Source: Verrucomicrobiota bacterium
Lineage (GTDB): Bacteria; Verrucomicrobiota; Verrucomicrobiia; Opitutales; Opitutaceae
Direction of reading: 5' to 3'
DNA: 46,118 bases
Assembly: GCA_026398065.1 (NCBI GenBank)
Contig: JAPLTR010000248.1
Span: 1-46,118, forward strand
The notes beneath the pieces were generated by a model that saw nothing but the letters and a program-made list of their open reading frames with translations, was not told where the DNA came from and made no database searches. The translations under genes and the position numbers were made by a program. Positions 1-9,948 of this stretch are shown here, one piece after another. Numbering within the stretch: position 1 is the first letter of the stretch; each line of letters opens with the position of its first letter.

Positions 1-543
1 GACCCGATGGGCACGCTCCGCTGCGTCGCCTGCCAGATCTGCGAGAAGGAGTGCCCGCCGCAGTGCATCTACATCGAGACGAGCAAGGACAAGAAGCCCG
101 ACGCCACCGGGAAGCCCCAGCTCTTCCCCGCCATCTTTGCCATCGACACCTCCGTCTGCATGAGCTGCCAGATCTGCGTCGAGGTCTGCCCGTTCGACGC
201 GATCAAGATGGACCAGGTGTTCGAGATCGCGACCACCGACCGTTTCTCCGCGCTGCTGCTCAACCGCGAGCAGCTCGCCAAGCCGAACAGCTACTATCAC
301 GAGATCCACCCGACCGAGGCCGCCGAGGTCGATGCCCGTCTCGCCGCCGAACGCAAAGCCGCCGAGGAAAAAGCCAAGGCCGCCGCCGCCGCGAAAGCCG
401 CCGCTGCTGTCGCCAAACCTGCCGCTCCCGCCGTCCCCGCCACCCCGAAACCCGCCGCCGCTGCTGCCCCTGCTGCTCCCGTTGCTCCGAAACCGCCCGC
501 CGCGCCCAGCGCGGAGGCCCCAAAGCCGCCGCCTGCCGCATGA
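1..543 (+). CDS. nuoI: NADH-quinone oxidoreductase subunit I (5' truncated by window), Ala/Pro-rich C-terminal tail
   Basis: Two 4Fe-4S motifs (CVACQICEKECP, CMSCQICVEVCP); followed by nuoH with ATGA overlap. Confidence 0.93.
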   Translation, partial: DPMGTLRCVACQICEKECPPQCIYIETSKDKKPDATGKPQLFPAIFAIDTSVCMSCQICVEVCPFDAIKMDQVFEIATTDRFSALLLNREQLAKPNSYYHEIHPTEAAEVDARLAAERKAAEEKAKAAAAAKAAAAVAKPAAPAVPATPKPAAAAAPAAPVAPKPPAAPSAEAPKPPPAA

Positions 544-1835
544 GCGCCGCGCCCTTCCTCAGTGTAGCTGCGAGCGCAAGCGAGTGGCCGGTCGCCCTCG
601 CGTTCCCCTCGGTCCCGCTTGCCGCGGCCGACTCTTTTCTCGAACGCCTTCCGACCGTCGCCCGCGACCTCGTCACCTCCTGGCTCCCCGAGCCCCTGCG
701 CTGGCTCGTCAACAGCCTGATCGCCATCGGCGTGATTCTCGCCGTCTTCGGCCTGCTCTTCGCCTTCCTCACGCTCGCCGAGCGCAAGATCCTCGGCCGG
801 ATCCAGAATCGCCCCGGCCCCAACCGCACGCCGATCCCGCTCACCAAGATCCGCCTCTGGGGCCTCGCCCAGCCCTTCGCCGACGGCGTGAAGGCCCTCA
901 CCAAGGAGGACGTTATCCCACGCGACGCCGACAAGCTGCTCCACTTCCTCGCGCCCGTCGTGCTGCTCGCGTTTTCGATCCTCACGTTCGCCGTCATCCC
1001 CTTTGGTCGCAACCTGGTTCCGGTCGAGCTCGACGCCGCCGTCCTCTATTTCTTCGCCGCCGGCGCTGCCACCGAGCTCGCGGTCTTCATGGCCGGCTGG
1101 GCGAGCCACAATAAATACTCTCTCCTCGCCGCGATGCGCGCCCTCGCGCAGCTCATCAGCTACGAGCTGCCGCTGCTCCTCGCCTGGGTGCCGGTCGTCC
1201 TTGTCGCCGGCTCGCTCTCCACGACCGAGATCGTCGCCGCGCAGGCCGGCTGGAAATACCATCTCATACCGCAGTGGCACGTCTTCACGCCCTGGGGTTT
1301 CGCCGGCTTCGTCATCTTCATGATCGCGGCGCTCGCCGAATCCAACCGCTCGCCCTTCGATCTGCCGGAGGCCGAGAGCGAGCTCATCGCCGGCCATCTC
1401 ACCGAGTACAGCGGTTTCAAGTACGCCCTCTTCTTCATGGCCGAGTATTTCGGCATGATCGCCCTCAGCGGCATGGCCATCACGCTCTTCCTTGGCGGTT
1501 GGCAGGCTCCGTCTCCTTACCTCGAATTCATCCCGTCGTACGTCTGGTTCGCCGGGAAACTGATCGTGCTGCTCCTCGGCTTCATCTGGATCCGCGCAAC
1601 CTTCCCCCGCCTGCGCATGGACCAGCTCACGCGCTTCGCCTGGAAGTTCCTCGTCCCGCTCGCGCTCATCAACCTCGGCAACGCCGCGTTCTGGTCCCTT
1701 TCCTTCCACTGGTCCGCCCCGCTCCAGCTCGTCCGCTGGGCCATCAGCATCGTTCTGGTCGTCGGCCCCTTCGTGATCATGGGCCGCAAGCTCAGCGCCG
1801 GCGTCGCTCCCCGCGTGTACCGCTACGCCACCTGA
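540..1835 (+). CDS. nuoH: NADH-quinone oxidoreductase subunit H
   Basis: LAERKILGRIQNRPGPNR, NRSPFDLPEAESELIAGHLTEYSG motifs; overlaps nuoI stop. Confidence 0.96.
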   Translation: MSAAPFLSVAASASEWPVALAFPSVPLAAADSFLERLPTVARDLVTSWLPEPLRWLVNSLIAIGVILAVFGLLFAFLTLAERKILGRIQNRPGPNRTPIPLTKIRLWGLAQPFADGVKALTKEDVIPRDADKLLHFLAPVVLLAFSILTFAVIPFGRNLVPVELDAAVLYFFAAGAATELAVFMAGWASHNKYSLLAAMRALAQLISYELPLLLAWVPVVLVAGSLSTTEIVAAQAGWKYHLIPQWHVFTPWGFAGFVIFMIAALAESNRSPFDLPEAESELIAGHLTEYSGFKYALFFMAEYFGMIALSGMAITLFLGGWQAPSPYLEFIPSYVWFAGKLIVLLLGFIWIRATFPRLRMDQLTRFAWKFLVPLALINLGNAAFWSLSFHWSAPLQLVRWAISIVLVVGPFVIMGRKLSAGVAPRVYRYAT

Positions 1836-1842
1836 AAAACCC

Positions 1843-2358
1843 GTGACCGCCGCGCTCCTCATCATTGCCGTCATCACGCTCGCGACCGCCTCGGTTGCGA
1901 TGGCACTGCGCAATCTCATCCACAGCGCCTTTCTCCTGATTGCGAGCTGGTTTGGCATCGCCGCGTTCTACCTCTGGGCCGGCGCGCAGTTCGTGGCCTT
2001 CGCCCAGGTGCTCGTCTACGTCGGTGCCGTCTCGATGGTGGTCCTTTTCGCCGTGCTGCTGACGCGCCGCTCGCGCGCCGATCTGACGATCTCGCGCGAC
2101 TCCCTCGCCCGCGCGGCCTCCGCCCTCATGGTAGGCATCGCCGTGTTCGGGGTGCTTGCCACCGCCATCGTCCACGCTCCGCTCGCTCCCTCGACCGCCG
2201 CAGCGCCGACCGTCACCGTCCGCGATATCGGCACTCAGCTCATGAGCACGCACGCCGCTGGTCTGCTCATCGTCGGCATCCTGCTCACCGTCGCGCTGCT
2301 CGGCGCCATTGTCCTCGCCTCCACCGACGCCCGCGAAAAACCGGAGGACGCCAAATGA
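1843..2358 (+). CDS. nuoJ: NADH-quinone oxidoreductase subunit J
   Basis: GTG start; NuoJ-like hydrophobic protein, position in operon. Confidence 0.9.
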   Translation: MTAALLIIAVITLATASVAMALRNLIHSAFLLIASWFGIAAFYLWAGAQFVAFAQVLVYVGAVSMVVLFAVLLTRRSRADLTISRDSLARAASALMVGIAVFGVLATAIVHAPLAPSTAAAPTVTVRDIGTQLMSTHAAGLLIVGILLTVALLGAIVLASTDAREKPEDAK

Positions 2359-2666
2359 GTCCGCTCCACCTCTGTCTGCTCTTTTCGAGCGCTCTCTTCT
2401 GCGTCGGTCTGGCCGGCGCCCTCGCCCGGAGCAACACCATCCTCGTCCTCCTCGGCGTCGAGCTGATGCTCAACGCCGCCAACCTCAACTTCATCGCCTT
2501 CTGGCGCTACGGCCCGACGCCCGCGCCCGCCACCGGCGTGATGTTCGTGATCTTCTCCATCGCCGTCGCCGCCGCCGAGGCCGCCGTCGGCCTCGCCCTC
2601 ATCATCGCGGTGTACCGCCACCAGAAGAACATCCGCCTGCAGGAGGCCAACCGCCTGAAGGGCTGA
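2355..2666 (+). CDS. nuoK: NADH-quinone oxidoreductase subunit K
   Basis: LGVELMLNAANLNF motif. Confidence 0.94.
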   Translation: MSPLHLCLLFSSALFCVGLAGALARSNTILVLLGVELMLNAANLNFIAFWRYGPTPAPATGVMFVIFSIAVAAAEAAVGLALIIAVYRHQKNIRLQEANRLKG

Positions 2667-2670
2667 TCAA

Positions 2671-2763
2671 AATGACGAATAGCGAATACCCAATGCCGAC
2701 GGTCCGCCCGGAGCCCATGCGCTCCGCGCCCGACCGCGCATTCGTCATCCGTCATTCGTCATT
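2671..2763. repeat. Intergenic palindromic element between nuoK and nuoL
   Basis: AATGACGAAT (2671-2680) inverted as ATTCGTCATT (2754-2763), with an extra ATTCGTCATC copy at 2740. Confidence 0.6.
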
Positions 2764-2781
2764 CGGAATTCTCCGCTCCGC

Positions 2782-4782
2782 ATGAGCCTCCCCGTCCAAT
2801 ACCTCTGGCTCATCCCCGCGCTGCCGCTCCTCGCCGCCGCCATCGGTTCGCTCACGCCCCGCGGCGGTCGCACCCTCGCCGCCGGCGCCGCCATCGTCGC
2901 CCTCGCGCTGTCCTTCTTCGTCTCCTGTGCCGCGTTGAGCGCCGCCCTCGCCAATCCCGCGGCGCACCTCACGTACAACTTCACCTGGTTCGCTCTCGGC
3001 AACGACACCGTCCGCCTCGGCTGGCTCCTCGACCCGCTCACTGCGTTCATGTGCACGATGGTGACCTTCGTCGGCACGCTCATCTTCATCTTCAGCCTCG
3101 GCTACATGAAGGAGGATGAGAACTTCACCCGCTTCTTCTGTTTTCTGAGCCTCTTCGCCGCCGCGATGCTCGGCCTGCTCGTCGCCAACAGCCTCCTCCT
3201 CCTCTTCATCTGCTGGGAGCTCGTCGGTCTCGCCTCGTATCTCCTCATTGGTTTCTGGTTCCACAAATCGTCCGCCGCCGCCGCCGCCAAAAAGGCCTTC
3301 ATCACGACGCGCATCGGCGATCTCGGCTTCCTCCTCGGTCTGCTCTGGCTCTACGACTCCGCCGGCTCCCTCCTCCTCTACGACAACGGCAACGGCGTCC
3401 TCGAATCCCTCGTCGTCGGCCAGCTCACCACTCACTTCACCCTCGGCGGTCTCACGGTCGCCACCGCCATCGGTCTTCTCCTCTTCTGCGGCGCAGTGGG
3501 CAAGTCCGGCCAGTTTCCCCTTCATGTCTGGCTCCCCGACGCGATGGAGGGCCCGACGCCCGTCAGCGCCCTCATCCACGCCGCCACTATGGTCGCCGCC
3601 GGCGTGTTCCTGATGGCGCGCGTGTATCCGCTCCTCACGCCCGACGCCCTCCATGTGATCGCGTGCATCGGCGCCATCACCGCCCTTCTCGGCGCCGTCA
3701 TCGCCGTCGCGCAATACGACCTCAAGCGCATCCTCGCCTTCTCCACCGTCTCCCAGCTCGGCTACATGATGCTCGCGATCGGCGTGGGCGCGCCCACCGC
3801 CGCGATCTTCCACCTGCTCACCCACGCCTTCTTCAAGGCCCTGCTCTTCCTCGGTGCCGGCTCCGTCATCCACGCCGCGCACCACGAGCAGGACATCCGC
3901 CAGCTCGGCGGCCTTTCCAAGAAGATGAAGCTCACCTTCGCCACCTTCGCCATCGGCACGATGGCGCTCGTCGGTGTCCCGCTGTTCTTCTCTGGCTTCT
4001 GGAGCAAGGAGGCCATCCTCCACGCCGCCCACGCCTCGTCGTTCTCGCACTTCCCCTACTATGCCGCGCTGGCCGGCGTCATCCTGACGGCCTTCTACAA
4101 CACCCGTCTGATCGCCGAGACCTTCTTCGGCCACGGCCGCAGCCACGCCGCCGAGCACGCCCACGAAAACTCCGCGGTCATGACCACCCCGCTGGTGATC
4201 CTCGCCTTCTTCGCCCTCACCCTCGGTTTCCTCGGCACGCCCGCCTATCCCTGGCTTCAGGCCCGGCTCAGTGGTGAAACCGCCGTGCACGGCCACTCCC
4301 TCCTCGAGGGTGTCAGCCTCATGGTCAAGTCCACCGCGCTCGTCGCGATCGGCGTCGTGGCCGGGTTTCTCCTTTATTGGCGCAAGACCCGCGCCAAGGC
4401 CACCGCGGCTGATCCCCTCGCGACCGCAGCGCCCGGTCTTCACACGTTTCTCGGCGCCCGCCTGAAATTCGACGAACTCTACGCCGCCACCTTCGGCGTC
4501 CTGAATTCCCTGCTCGCCACCGTCGCCGACTGGTTCGACCGCTACGTCTGGGGCGGTCTCGTCGCCTTCCTCGCCCTCCTCGGTGAATTCTCCGGCACGG
4601 TGAACCGTCAGGCGGACGAACAAGGCCTCAACGACGGCTTCGACGCCGTCAGCGAAAAGGCCCGCGGCACCGGCCAGGCTTACTCCCGCGCTCAGAGTGG
4701 CGACGCCCATGGTTACCTCCGGGCCCTCGCCATCGGATTCGTCGTCCTCGCCCTCATCGCGATCTTTGGAGGTGTCCCATGA
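2782..4782 (+). CDS. nuoL: NADH-quinone oxidoreductase subunit L
   Basis: CWELVGLASYLLIGFWF, FPLHVWLPDAMEGPTPVSALIHAATMVAAG motifs. Confidence 0.96.
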   Translation: MSLPVQYLWLIPALPLLAAAIGSLTPRGGRTLAAGAAIVALALSFFVSCAALSAALANPAAHLTYNFTWFALGNDTVRLGWLLDPLTAFMCTMVTFVGTLIFIFSLGYMKEDENFTRFFCFLSLFAAAMLGLLVANSLLLLFICWELVGLASYLLIGFWFHKSSAAAAAKKAFITTRIGDLGFLLGLLWLYDSAGSLLLYDNGNGVLESLVVGQLTTHFTLGGLTVATAIGLLLFCGAVGKSGQFPLHVWLPDAMEGPTPVSALIHAATMVAAGVFLMARVYPLLTPDALHVIACIGAITALLGAVIAVAQYDLKRILAFSTVSQLGYMMLAIGVGAPTAAIFHLLTHAFFKALLFLGAGSVIHAAHHEQDIRQLGGLSKKMKLTFATFAIGTMALVGVPLFFSGFWSKEAILHAAHASSFSHFPYYAALAGVILTAFYNTRLIAETFFGHGRSHAAEHAHENSAVMTTPLVILAFFALTLGFLGTPAYPWLQARLSGETAVHGHSLLEGVSLMVKSTALVAIGVVAGFLLYWRKTRAKATAADPLATAAPGLHTFLGARLKFDELYAATFGVLNSLLATVADWFDRYVWGGLVAFLALLGEFSGTVNRQADEQGLNDGFDAVSEKARGTGQAYSRAQSGDAHGYLRALAIGFVVLALIAIFGGVP

Positions 4783-6344
4783 AGACCGAGAGCGTCACCT
4801 TGGCGGTCAATTTTCCTTTCCCGCTGCTCACCCTGGTCGTCTTCACCCCGTGGCTCGGTGCCGCGCTCCTCGCGGTCCTTCGCCGGGCCAGCCCGGCGAC
4901 TTCGCGTGCCGTCACCCTCCTCTTCTCCCTCTCGACCCTCGTCTTTTCCGTCTTCCTCCTCGACAGCTTCAATCCCGCGTCCGTCGCGCCGCAGTTCGTC
5001 GAGCGCCACACGTGGATCTCCGCCCTCAACGTCCACTATCACCTCGGTCTCGACGGCCTGAGCCTCCTGCTCGTCCTGCTCACCGGCATCATCACCCCGG
5101 TCGCCCTCCTCGCGTCGTGGCGCGTATCCACGAGTCCACGACTGTTCGGTGCGCTCTTCCTACTGATCCAGGGCGCCGCGCTCGGCGTCTTCCTCGCCCT
5201 CGATTTCTTCCACTGGTTCCTCTTCTGGGAGCTCAGCCTCTTCCCTGCGTTCTTCCTCATCAAGCTCTGGGGCGGGCCCGGCGCCTCGCGGGCTGCGTAT
5301 CAGTTTGTCATCTACACCATCGGGGGCAGCGCCTTCATGCTGCTCGGCTTCGCCGCCCTGTTCGCCGTCACCGGCACGCTCGATTTCCACCAGCTCGCCC
5401 AGTACGCTTCCGACGGCACGCTCGCCGCGAAACTGCCCGGCGGCACTCTCCATCTCGTCTTTCTCGGCGTCCTCCTCGGACTCGCCGTCAAGGTTCCGCT
5501 CTGGCCCTTCCACACCTGGCTGCCCGCGGCCTACTCCGAGGCACCCACCGGCGCCTCGATGTTCCTCACCGGCGTGATGTCGAAGATGGGCGTCTACGGT
5601 TTCCTCCGGATTCTCTGGCCGATCTTCCCGACGCCCCTGCACGAGGCGACCCCTTGGCTCCTCGCGCTCGCCCTCGGCGGCGTGGTCTTCGGCGCCTTCG
5701 CCGCGATGAAGCAGACCGACCTCAAGCGCCTGGTCGCCTACTCGTCCGTCAACCATCTCAGCTACTGCCTCCTCGCGCTCTTCGCCGTCTCGTACGCCAC
5801 CGGCCGGGGCGCGCCCGTCGGCACCGCCGCCGCCGCCGCGCTCAGCGGCACGTTGTTGCAGATGTTCAATCATGGTCTTTCCGCCGCCGCGCTCTTCGCC
5901 TGCGTCGGCATTTTGGAGGCCCGCTCCGGCGGACGCCGCGGTCTCGCCGATTTCGGCGGCGTGCGCACCGTCGCCCCCGTCTTCGCCGGTCTTTGCGGCA
6001 TTGCGATGTTCTCGTCGCTTGGCCTCCCCGGCCTTAACGGCTTCGTGGGCGAGTTTCTCATCTTCCGCGGCGTCTTCGGCCTCGATCCTGCCGCCGCCGC
6101 CATCGCGACCCTCGGCCTCCTCGCGACCGCGCTCTTCCTGCTGACCTTCTGGCAGCGCGTCTTCCACGGCCCGCGCGCCGGGGCCGCCGCCGGTGCAGGC
6201 TTCAAAGACGTCTCCGGCGTCGAACTCGCCACCTTGGTCCCGCTCGTTGCGCTGATGTTCGTGTTCGGCCTCCTGCCGCACCTGCTCACCGGCCTCTTCA
6301 ACCCGCTCATCACGTCGTGGGCCGACCACCTCACGCTGCCATGA
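4779..6344 (+). CDS. nuoM: NADH-quinone oxidoreductase subunit M
   Basis: WELSLFPAFFLIKLWGG, PFHTWLPAAYSEAPTGASMFLTGVMSKMG; ATGA overlap with nuoL. Confidence 0.94.
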   Translation: MKTESVTLAVNFPFPLLTLVVFTPWLGAALLAVLRRASPATSRAVTLLFSLSTLVFSVFLLDSFNPASVAPQFVERHTWISALNVHYHLGLDGLSLLLVLLTGIITPVALLASWRVSTSPRLFGALFLLIQGAALGVFLALDFFHWFLFWELSLFPAFFLIKLWGGPGASRAAYQFVIYTIGGSAFMLLGFAALFAVTGTLDFHQLAQYASDGTLAAKLPGGTLHLVFLGVLLGLAVKVPLWPFHTWLPAAYSEAPTGASMFLTGVMSKMGVYGFLRILWPIFPTPLHEATPWLLALALGGVVFGAFAAMKQTDLKRLVAYSSVNHLSYCLLALFAVSYATGRGAPVGTAAAAALSGTLLQMFNHGLSAAALFACVGILEARSGGRRGLADFGGVRTVAPVFAGLCGIAMFSSLGLPGLNGFVGEFLIFRGVFGLDPAAAAIATLGLLATALFLLTFWQRVFHGPRAGAAAGAGFKDVSGVELATLVPLVALMFVFGLLPHLLTGLFNPLITSWADHLTLP

Positions 6345-7873
6345 ACGCGCTGCCCTGCACGATCTACGTCTCCTTCGCCGGCGCGCTCCTCGCGCTCGCG
6401 GCGGGCTCGCGCTCCAACTCCGCCGCTCGCTGGATCGCCCTCCTCACCGCGGTCACGTCCTTCGGGCTCACGCTCTTCGCCGCGGCGAGTTTCGTTCCGG
6501 GTCCCGGCCTCCAGACGATCGTCGATGTCCCGTGGATCGGCGAACTCGGCATCCGCTACCACCTCGCGGCCGATGGCATCAGTCTCACGCTGCTCGTCCT
6601 CACTGGCCTCGCTGCTACGGCCGGTGTCCTTTTCTCGTGGAACATCGAGCACCGCGTCGGCGAGTTCTTTGCCCTTTACCTCGCCCTGATCGGCGGCGTC
6701 TTCGGCGTCTTCCTCAGCGCCGACGCCTTCACGTTCTTCGTCTTCTACGAGATCGCGATCGTCCCGAAATATTTCCTCATCGCCAATTGGGGCTCGCCCG
6801 CGACGCGCGAGCACGCCGCGATGAAGCTCGTGCTCTACTCTTTCGCCGGCAGCGCGCTTGTCCTCGCCGGCCTGCTCTGGGCCCAGGCCGTCGCCGTCAT
6901 CCACGGGGCGCCACCGAGCTTCGCCCTCGGCGACCTCGCCGCCGCCGCCACGCACTTCTCGCACGGCGAACAGCTCGGCATGTTCGCCCTCGTCTTCACC
7001 GGCTTCGCGGTCCTCGCCGGCATGTTCCCCTTCCATACGTGGGCACCCACCGGCCACGTCGCCGCCCCCACCGCCGCCTCGATGCTCCTCGCCGGCGTCG
7101 TCATGAAGCTCGGCGCCTACGGCTGCCTTCGCGTCGCCATGCCGCTTTTCCCGGCCGGCCTCGCCTTCTGGGCGCCGACCATCGCCACTCTTGCCATCAT
7201 CGGCATCCTCTACGCCGGCTTCATCGCTCTCGTGCAGGACGATTTCAAGTTCGTCATCGGCTACTCGAGCGTGAGCCACATGGGTTTCGTCCTCCTCGGT
7301 CTCGCCGCCACCAACGCCACCGCCGTGGCGGGCGCCGTGCTCCAGATGTTTTCGCATGGTGTCATCGCGGGTCTCCTCTTCGCCGTCGTCGGCCGTATGG
7401 TCTACGAGCGCACGCACACGCGGAAGCTCGCCGAGCTCCGCCTGCTCCCCCTCTACCGCCTGCTGCCTTTCGCCGCGCTCACCTTCGTCCTCGCCGGCCT
7501 CGCCTCGATGGGCATGCCCGGCTTCAGCGGCTTCCCCGCCGAGCTCACCATTCTCATCGGCACATGGAAAACCTCCCCGCTCTGGGCCGCCTTCGCCGCC
7601 GTCGGTGTGCTCGCCGCCGCGGCCTTCACGCTCCGCGCGATCCAGGTTTCCTTCTTCGGCACGACCGGTCGGTCGGCTGCCCCAGTTGACTCTCATGATG
7701 GTGCTCATGCGCATGCGTACGAACCCATCACCATCGCCGAGAAGGCCGGCGCATCCCTCCTGATCGCTGCGACCCTGTACATCGGCCTCAAGCCCGACGT
7801 GCTCCTCGACTGGATCACGCCCGCCCTGCAATCCCCGCTCATGCAGGCCGCGCTGAAGGGAGGTGCGCTGTGA
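6341..7873 (+). CDS. nuoM: Second NuoM-like antiporter subunit
   Basis: YEIAIVPKYFLIANWGSP, PFHTWAPTGHVAAPTAASMLLAGVVMKLG; ATGA overlap. Confidence 0.9.
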   Translation: MNALPCTIYVSFAGALLALAAGSRSNSAARWIALLTAVTSFGLTLFAAASFVPGPGLQTIVDVPWIGELGIRYHLAADGISLTLLVLTGLAATAGVLFSWNIEHRVGEFFALYLALIGGVFGVFLSADAFTFFVFYEIAIVPKYFLIANWGSPATREHAAMKLVLYSFAGSALVLAGLLWAQAVAVIHGAPPSFALGDLAAAATHFSHGEQLGMFALVFTGFAVLAGMFPFHTWAPTGHVAAPTAASMLLAGVVMKLGAYGCLRVAMPLFPAGLAFWAPTIATLAIIGILYAGFIALVQDDFKFVIGYSSVSHMGFVLLGLAATNATAVAGAVLQMFSHGVIAGLLFAVVGRMVYERTHTRKLAELRLLPLYRLLPFAALTFVLAGLASMGMPGFSGFPAELTILIGTWKTSPLWAAFAAVGVLAAAAFTLRAIQVSFFGTTGRSAAPVDSHDGAHAHAYEPITIAEKAGASLLIAATLYIGLKPDVLLDWITPALQSPLMQAALKGGAL

Positions 7874-9330
7874 ACTACACCGAACTCTTTCGGGCGATGA
7901 TCCCCGAGGCCGCCCTCGTGGCCGGCGCCCTGCTCGTCCTCACCGTCGATCTTCTCTTCGGTCGCAAACGCTCCCTCGAAACCCGCCTGCAGATGGCGGT
8001 CGTCTCCGGCAGCCTCGCCGTCGTCGGCGCGATGTACGGCGCCTTCACCATCGGGCTGAAGGACCCCGTCTTCGGCGGCGTCCTTGTCCTCGACGACCTC
8101 GCGCTCGCGACGCGCCTCGGCGTGCTGATGCTCTCCTGGCTCACGCTGACCCTCTCCGGCGGCACCGCGCGCCTGCGGCACCCCGCCGAGTTTGTCGCCA
8201 TCGTCCTGCTCGCGACCGCCGGCTTCACGCTCATGGCCGCCGCCCAACAGCTCCTCGTGGCCTTCCTCGCCCTCGAGCTCGCGAGCCTCTCGCTCTACAT
8301 CCTCGCCGGTTTCGACAAGACCCGCCCCGAATCCGCCGAGGCTGCGCTGAAATACTTCCTCTTCGGCGGCATGTCGGCCGCGTTCCTCCTCTTCGGCTTC
8401 AGCCTCATCTACGGCCTGACCGGCTCCATCGAGCTGCAGCAGATCTCCGCCCAACTTGCCCGCCAGGGCATGAGTCCGCTTCTGGGGGTCGCGCTCGTAA
8501 TGGTGCTCGTCGCCTTCGGCTTCAAGGCCGCCGCCGCCCCCTTCCACCTCTGGGCACCCGATGTCTACGAGGGAGCGCCCGTCTCTTCCGCCGCGCTCAT
8601 TGCCTCCGCCTCCAAGCTCGCGGGCTTCGCCCTCTTCACGCGCCTCCTCTGGCCGGGCTTCGGCCATGTCGCCGGCAGCGTCGCGACCGCCGTGGGCTCG
8701 CCCGGCTGGCTGCCCATCGTCGCGTGCATTTCCGCCGCATCGCTCCTGCTCGGAAATTTCGCGGCCCTTGCCCAGTCCAACGTCCGCCGTCTCCTTGCCT
8801 ACTCCGCCATCGCCCATGCCGGCGTCATGCTCCTCGCGGTGATCTCTGCCGGCGAGAGCGTCGGACCGCTCTACTATTATCTGCTCACCTACGGTCTCGC
8901 GACGATCGGGGCCTTCGGCGTTATCGCCGTCGTCGAGCGCGCCGGCACCTGCCAGAAAATCACCGACCTCGCCGGTCTCTACCGCCGCTCGCCGCTCCTC
9001 AGCGCCTGCCTCGCGATTTACATTCTTTCCCTGGCTGGCATTCCTCCCCTCGCCGGTTTCTTCGGTAAATTCACCGTCTTCGCCGCCGCCTTGAAACTCG
9101 GCGGTCTCGCCGGCCCCGCCGGCTGGCTCACGATCCTCGCCATCGCCCTCAGTGCCGTGGCCCTCTACTACTACCTCGTGGTGCTGAAACAGGCTCTCGT
9201 CGCCTCGCCCTCGCCCAGCGCTTCCGGTCGCATCCCGGTGCCCGCCGATGCCGCCATCGTGCTCATCTTCACGGCCTTGCTGCTGGTCCTTTTGGGGATA
9301 TTCCCCTCGGTCGTCCTGCGAATCTTCTGA
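7870..9330 (+). CDS. nuoN: NADH-quinone oxidoreductase subunit N
   Basis: ELASLSLYILAGF, FHLWAPDVYEGAPVSSAALIASASK motifs. Confidence 0.95.
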   Translation: MNYTELFRAMIPEAALVAGALLVLTVDLLFGRKRSLETRLQMAVVSGSLAVVGAMYGAFTIGLKDPVFGGVLVLDDLALATRLGVLMLSWLTLTLSGGTARLRHPAEFVAIVLLATAGFTLMAAAQQLLVAFLALELASLSLYILAGFDKTRPESAEAALKYFLFGGMSAAFLLFGFSLIYGLTGSIELQQISAQLARQGMSPLLGVALVMVLVAFGFKAAAAPFHLWAPDVYEGAPVSSAALIASASKLAGFALFTRLLWPGFGHVAGSVATAVGSPGWLPIVACISAASLLLGNFAALAQSNVRRLLAYSAIAHAGVMLLAVISAGESVGPLYYYLLTYGLATIGAFGVIAVVERAGTCQKITDLAGLYRRSPLLSACLAIYILSLAGIPPLAGFFGKFTVFAAALKLGGLAGPAGWLTILAIALSAVALYYYLVVLKQALVASPSPSASGRIPVPADAAIVLIFTALLLVLLGIFPSVVLRIF

Positions 9331-9429
9331 CGACTCCGTTCGTCGGGGTGTTTCGGAAAAATCCGTCAAACCCCGCCGCCCCCGGCTTTCCGCTCGTGTC
9401 CCGGCGGGTTTCAACCAAGCTCCGGCGTC

Positions 9430-9750
9430 GTGTATTTTCTCGCAGCTGCCACCACCACGGTCGACAAGCTCAAGGAGATTCCCCCGGACTTCTGGTGGAA
9501 GACCCTGTTCGCCGTCGTCGCCCTCGTCGCGCTCGTCATTTTTTTGCGCAAAGTGGCCAAGATGAACAAGGTTGTGCTCGCCGTCGTCGTGATGATCACG
9601 TTCACCGTCGTCGGCTTCAACTGGATCTACGAGCGCAACGAGCCCGCCTGGGCCTCCCCGGTGGTCAATTGGCTCGCCGGCTTCTTCCCCAGCAAGGGCG
9701 TCCCCGCGACCAAGCCGCCGAACGCCCCCGGCACACCCAAGCGCAACTGA
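9430..9750 (+). CDS. Small membrane protein, hypothetical
   Basis: 106-aa ORF with two hydrophobic segments. Confidence 0.5.
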   Translation: MYFLAAATTTVDKLKEIPPDFWWKTLFAVVALVALVIFLRKVAKMNKVVLAVVVMITFTVVGFNWIYERNEPAWASPVVNWLAGFFPSKGVPATKPPNAPGTPKRN

Positions 9751-9948
9751 GCCTCCGCACCTGTCCAAGCCGGGTGATTTCCTGCCGTCGGGCGCCTTCG
9801 CCTCCCGCCCCTTGGCGTGACGGCCCGCCGCCGCTTCGCTTCCTCGCGCCCCGCCGGATTCTGCCGCTCTCGCCCGGCTTTTATGACCGTCCGTGAAAAT
9901 CAGGGTGGTTTTCCGGGGGCGACTCGCGTAGAACCGTCTTTCTTTTTT

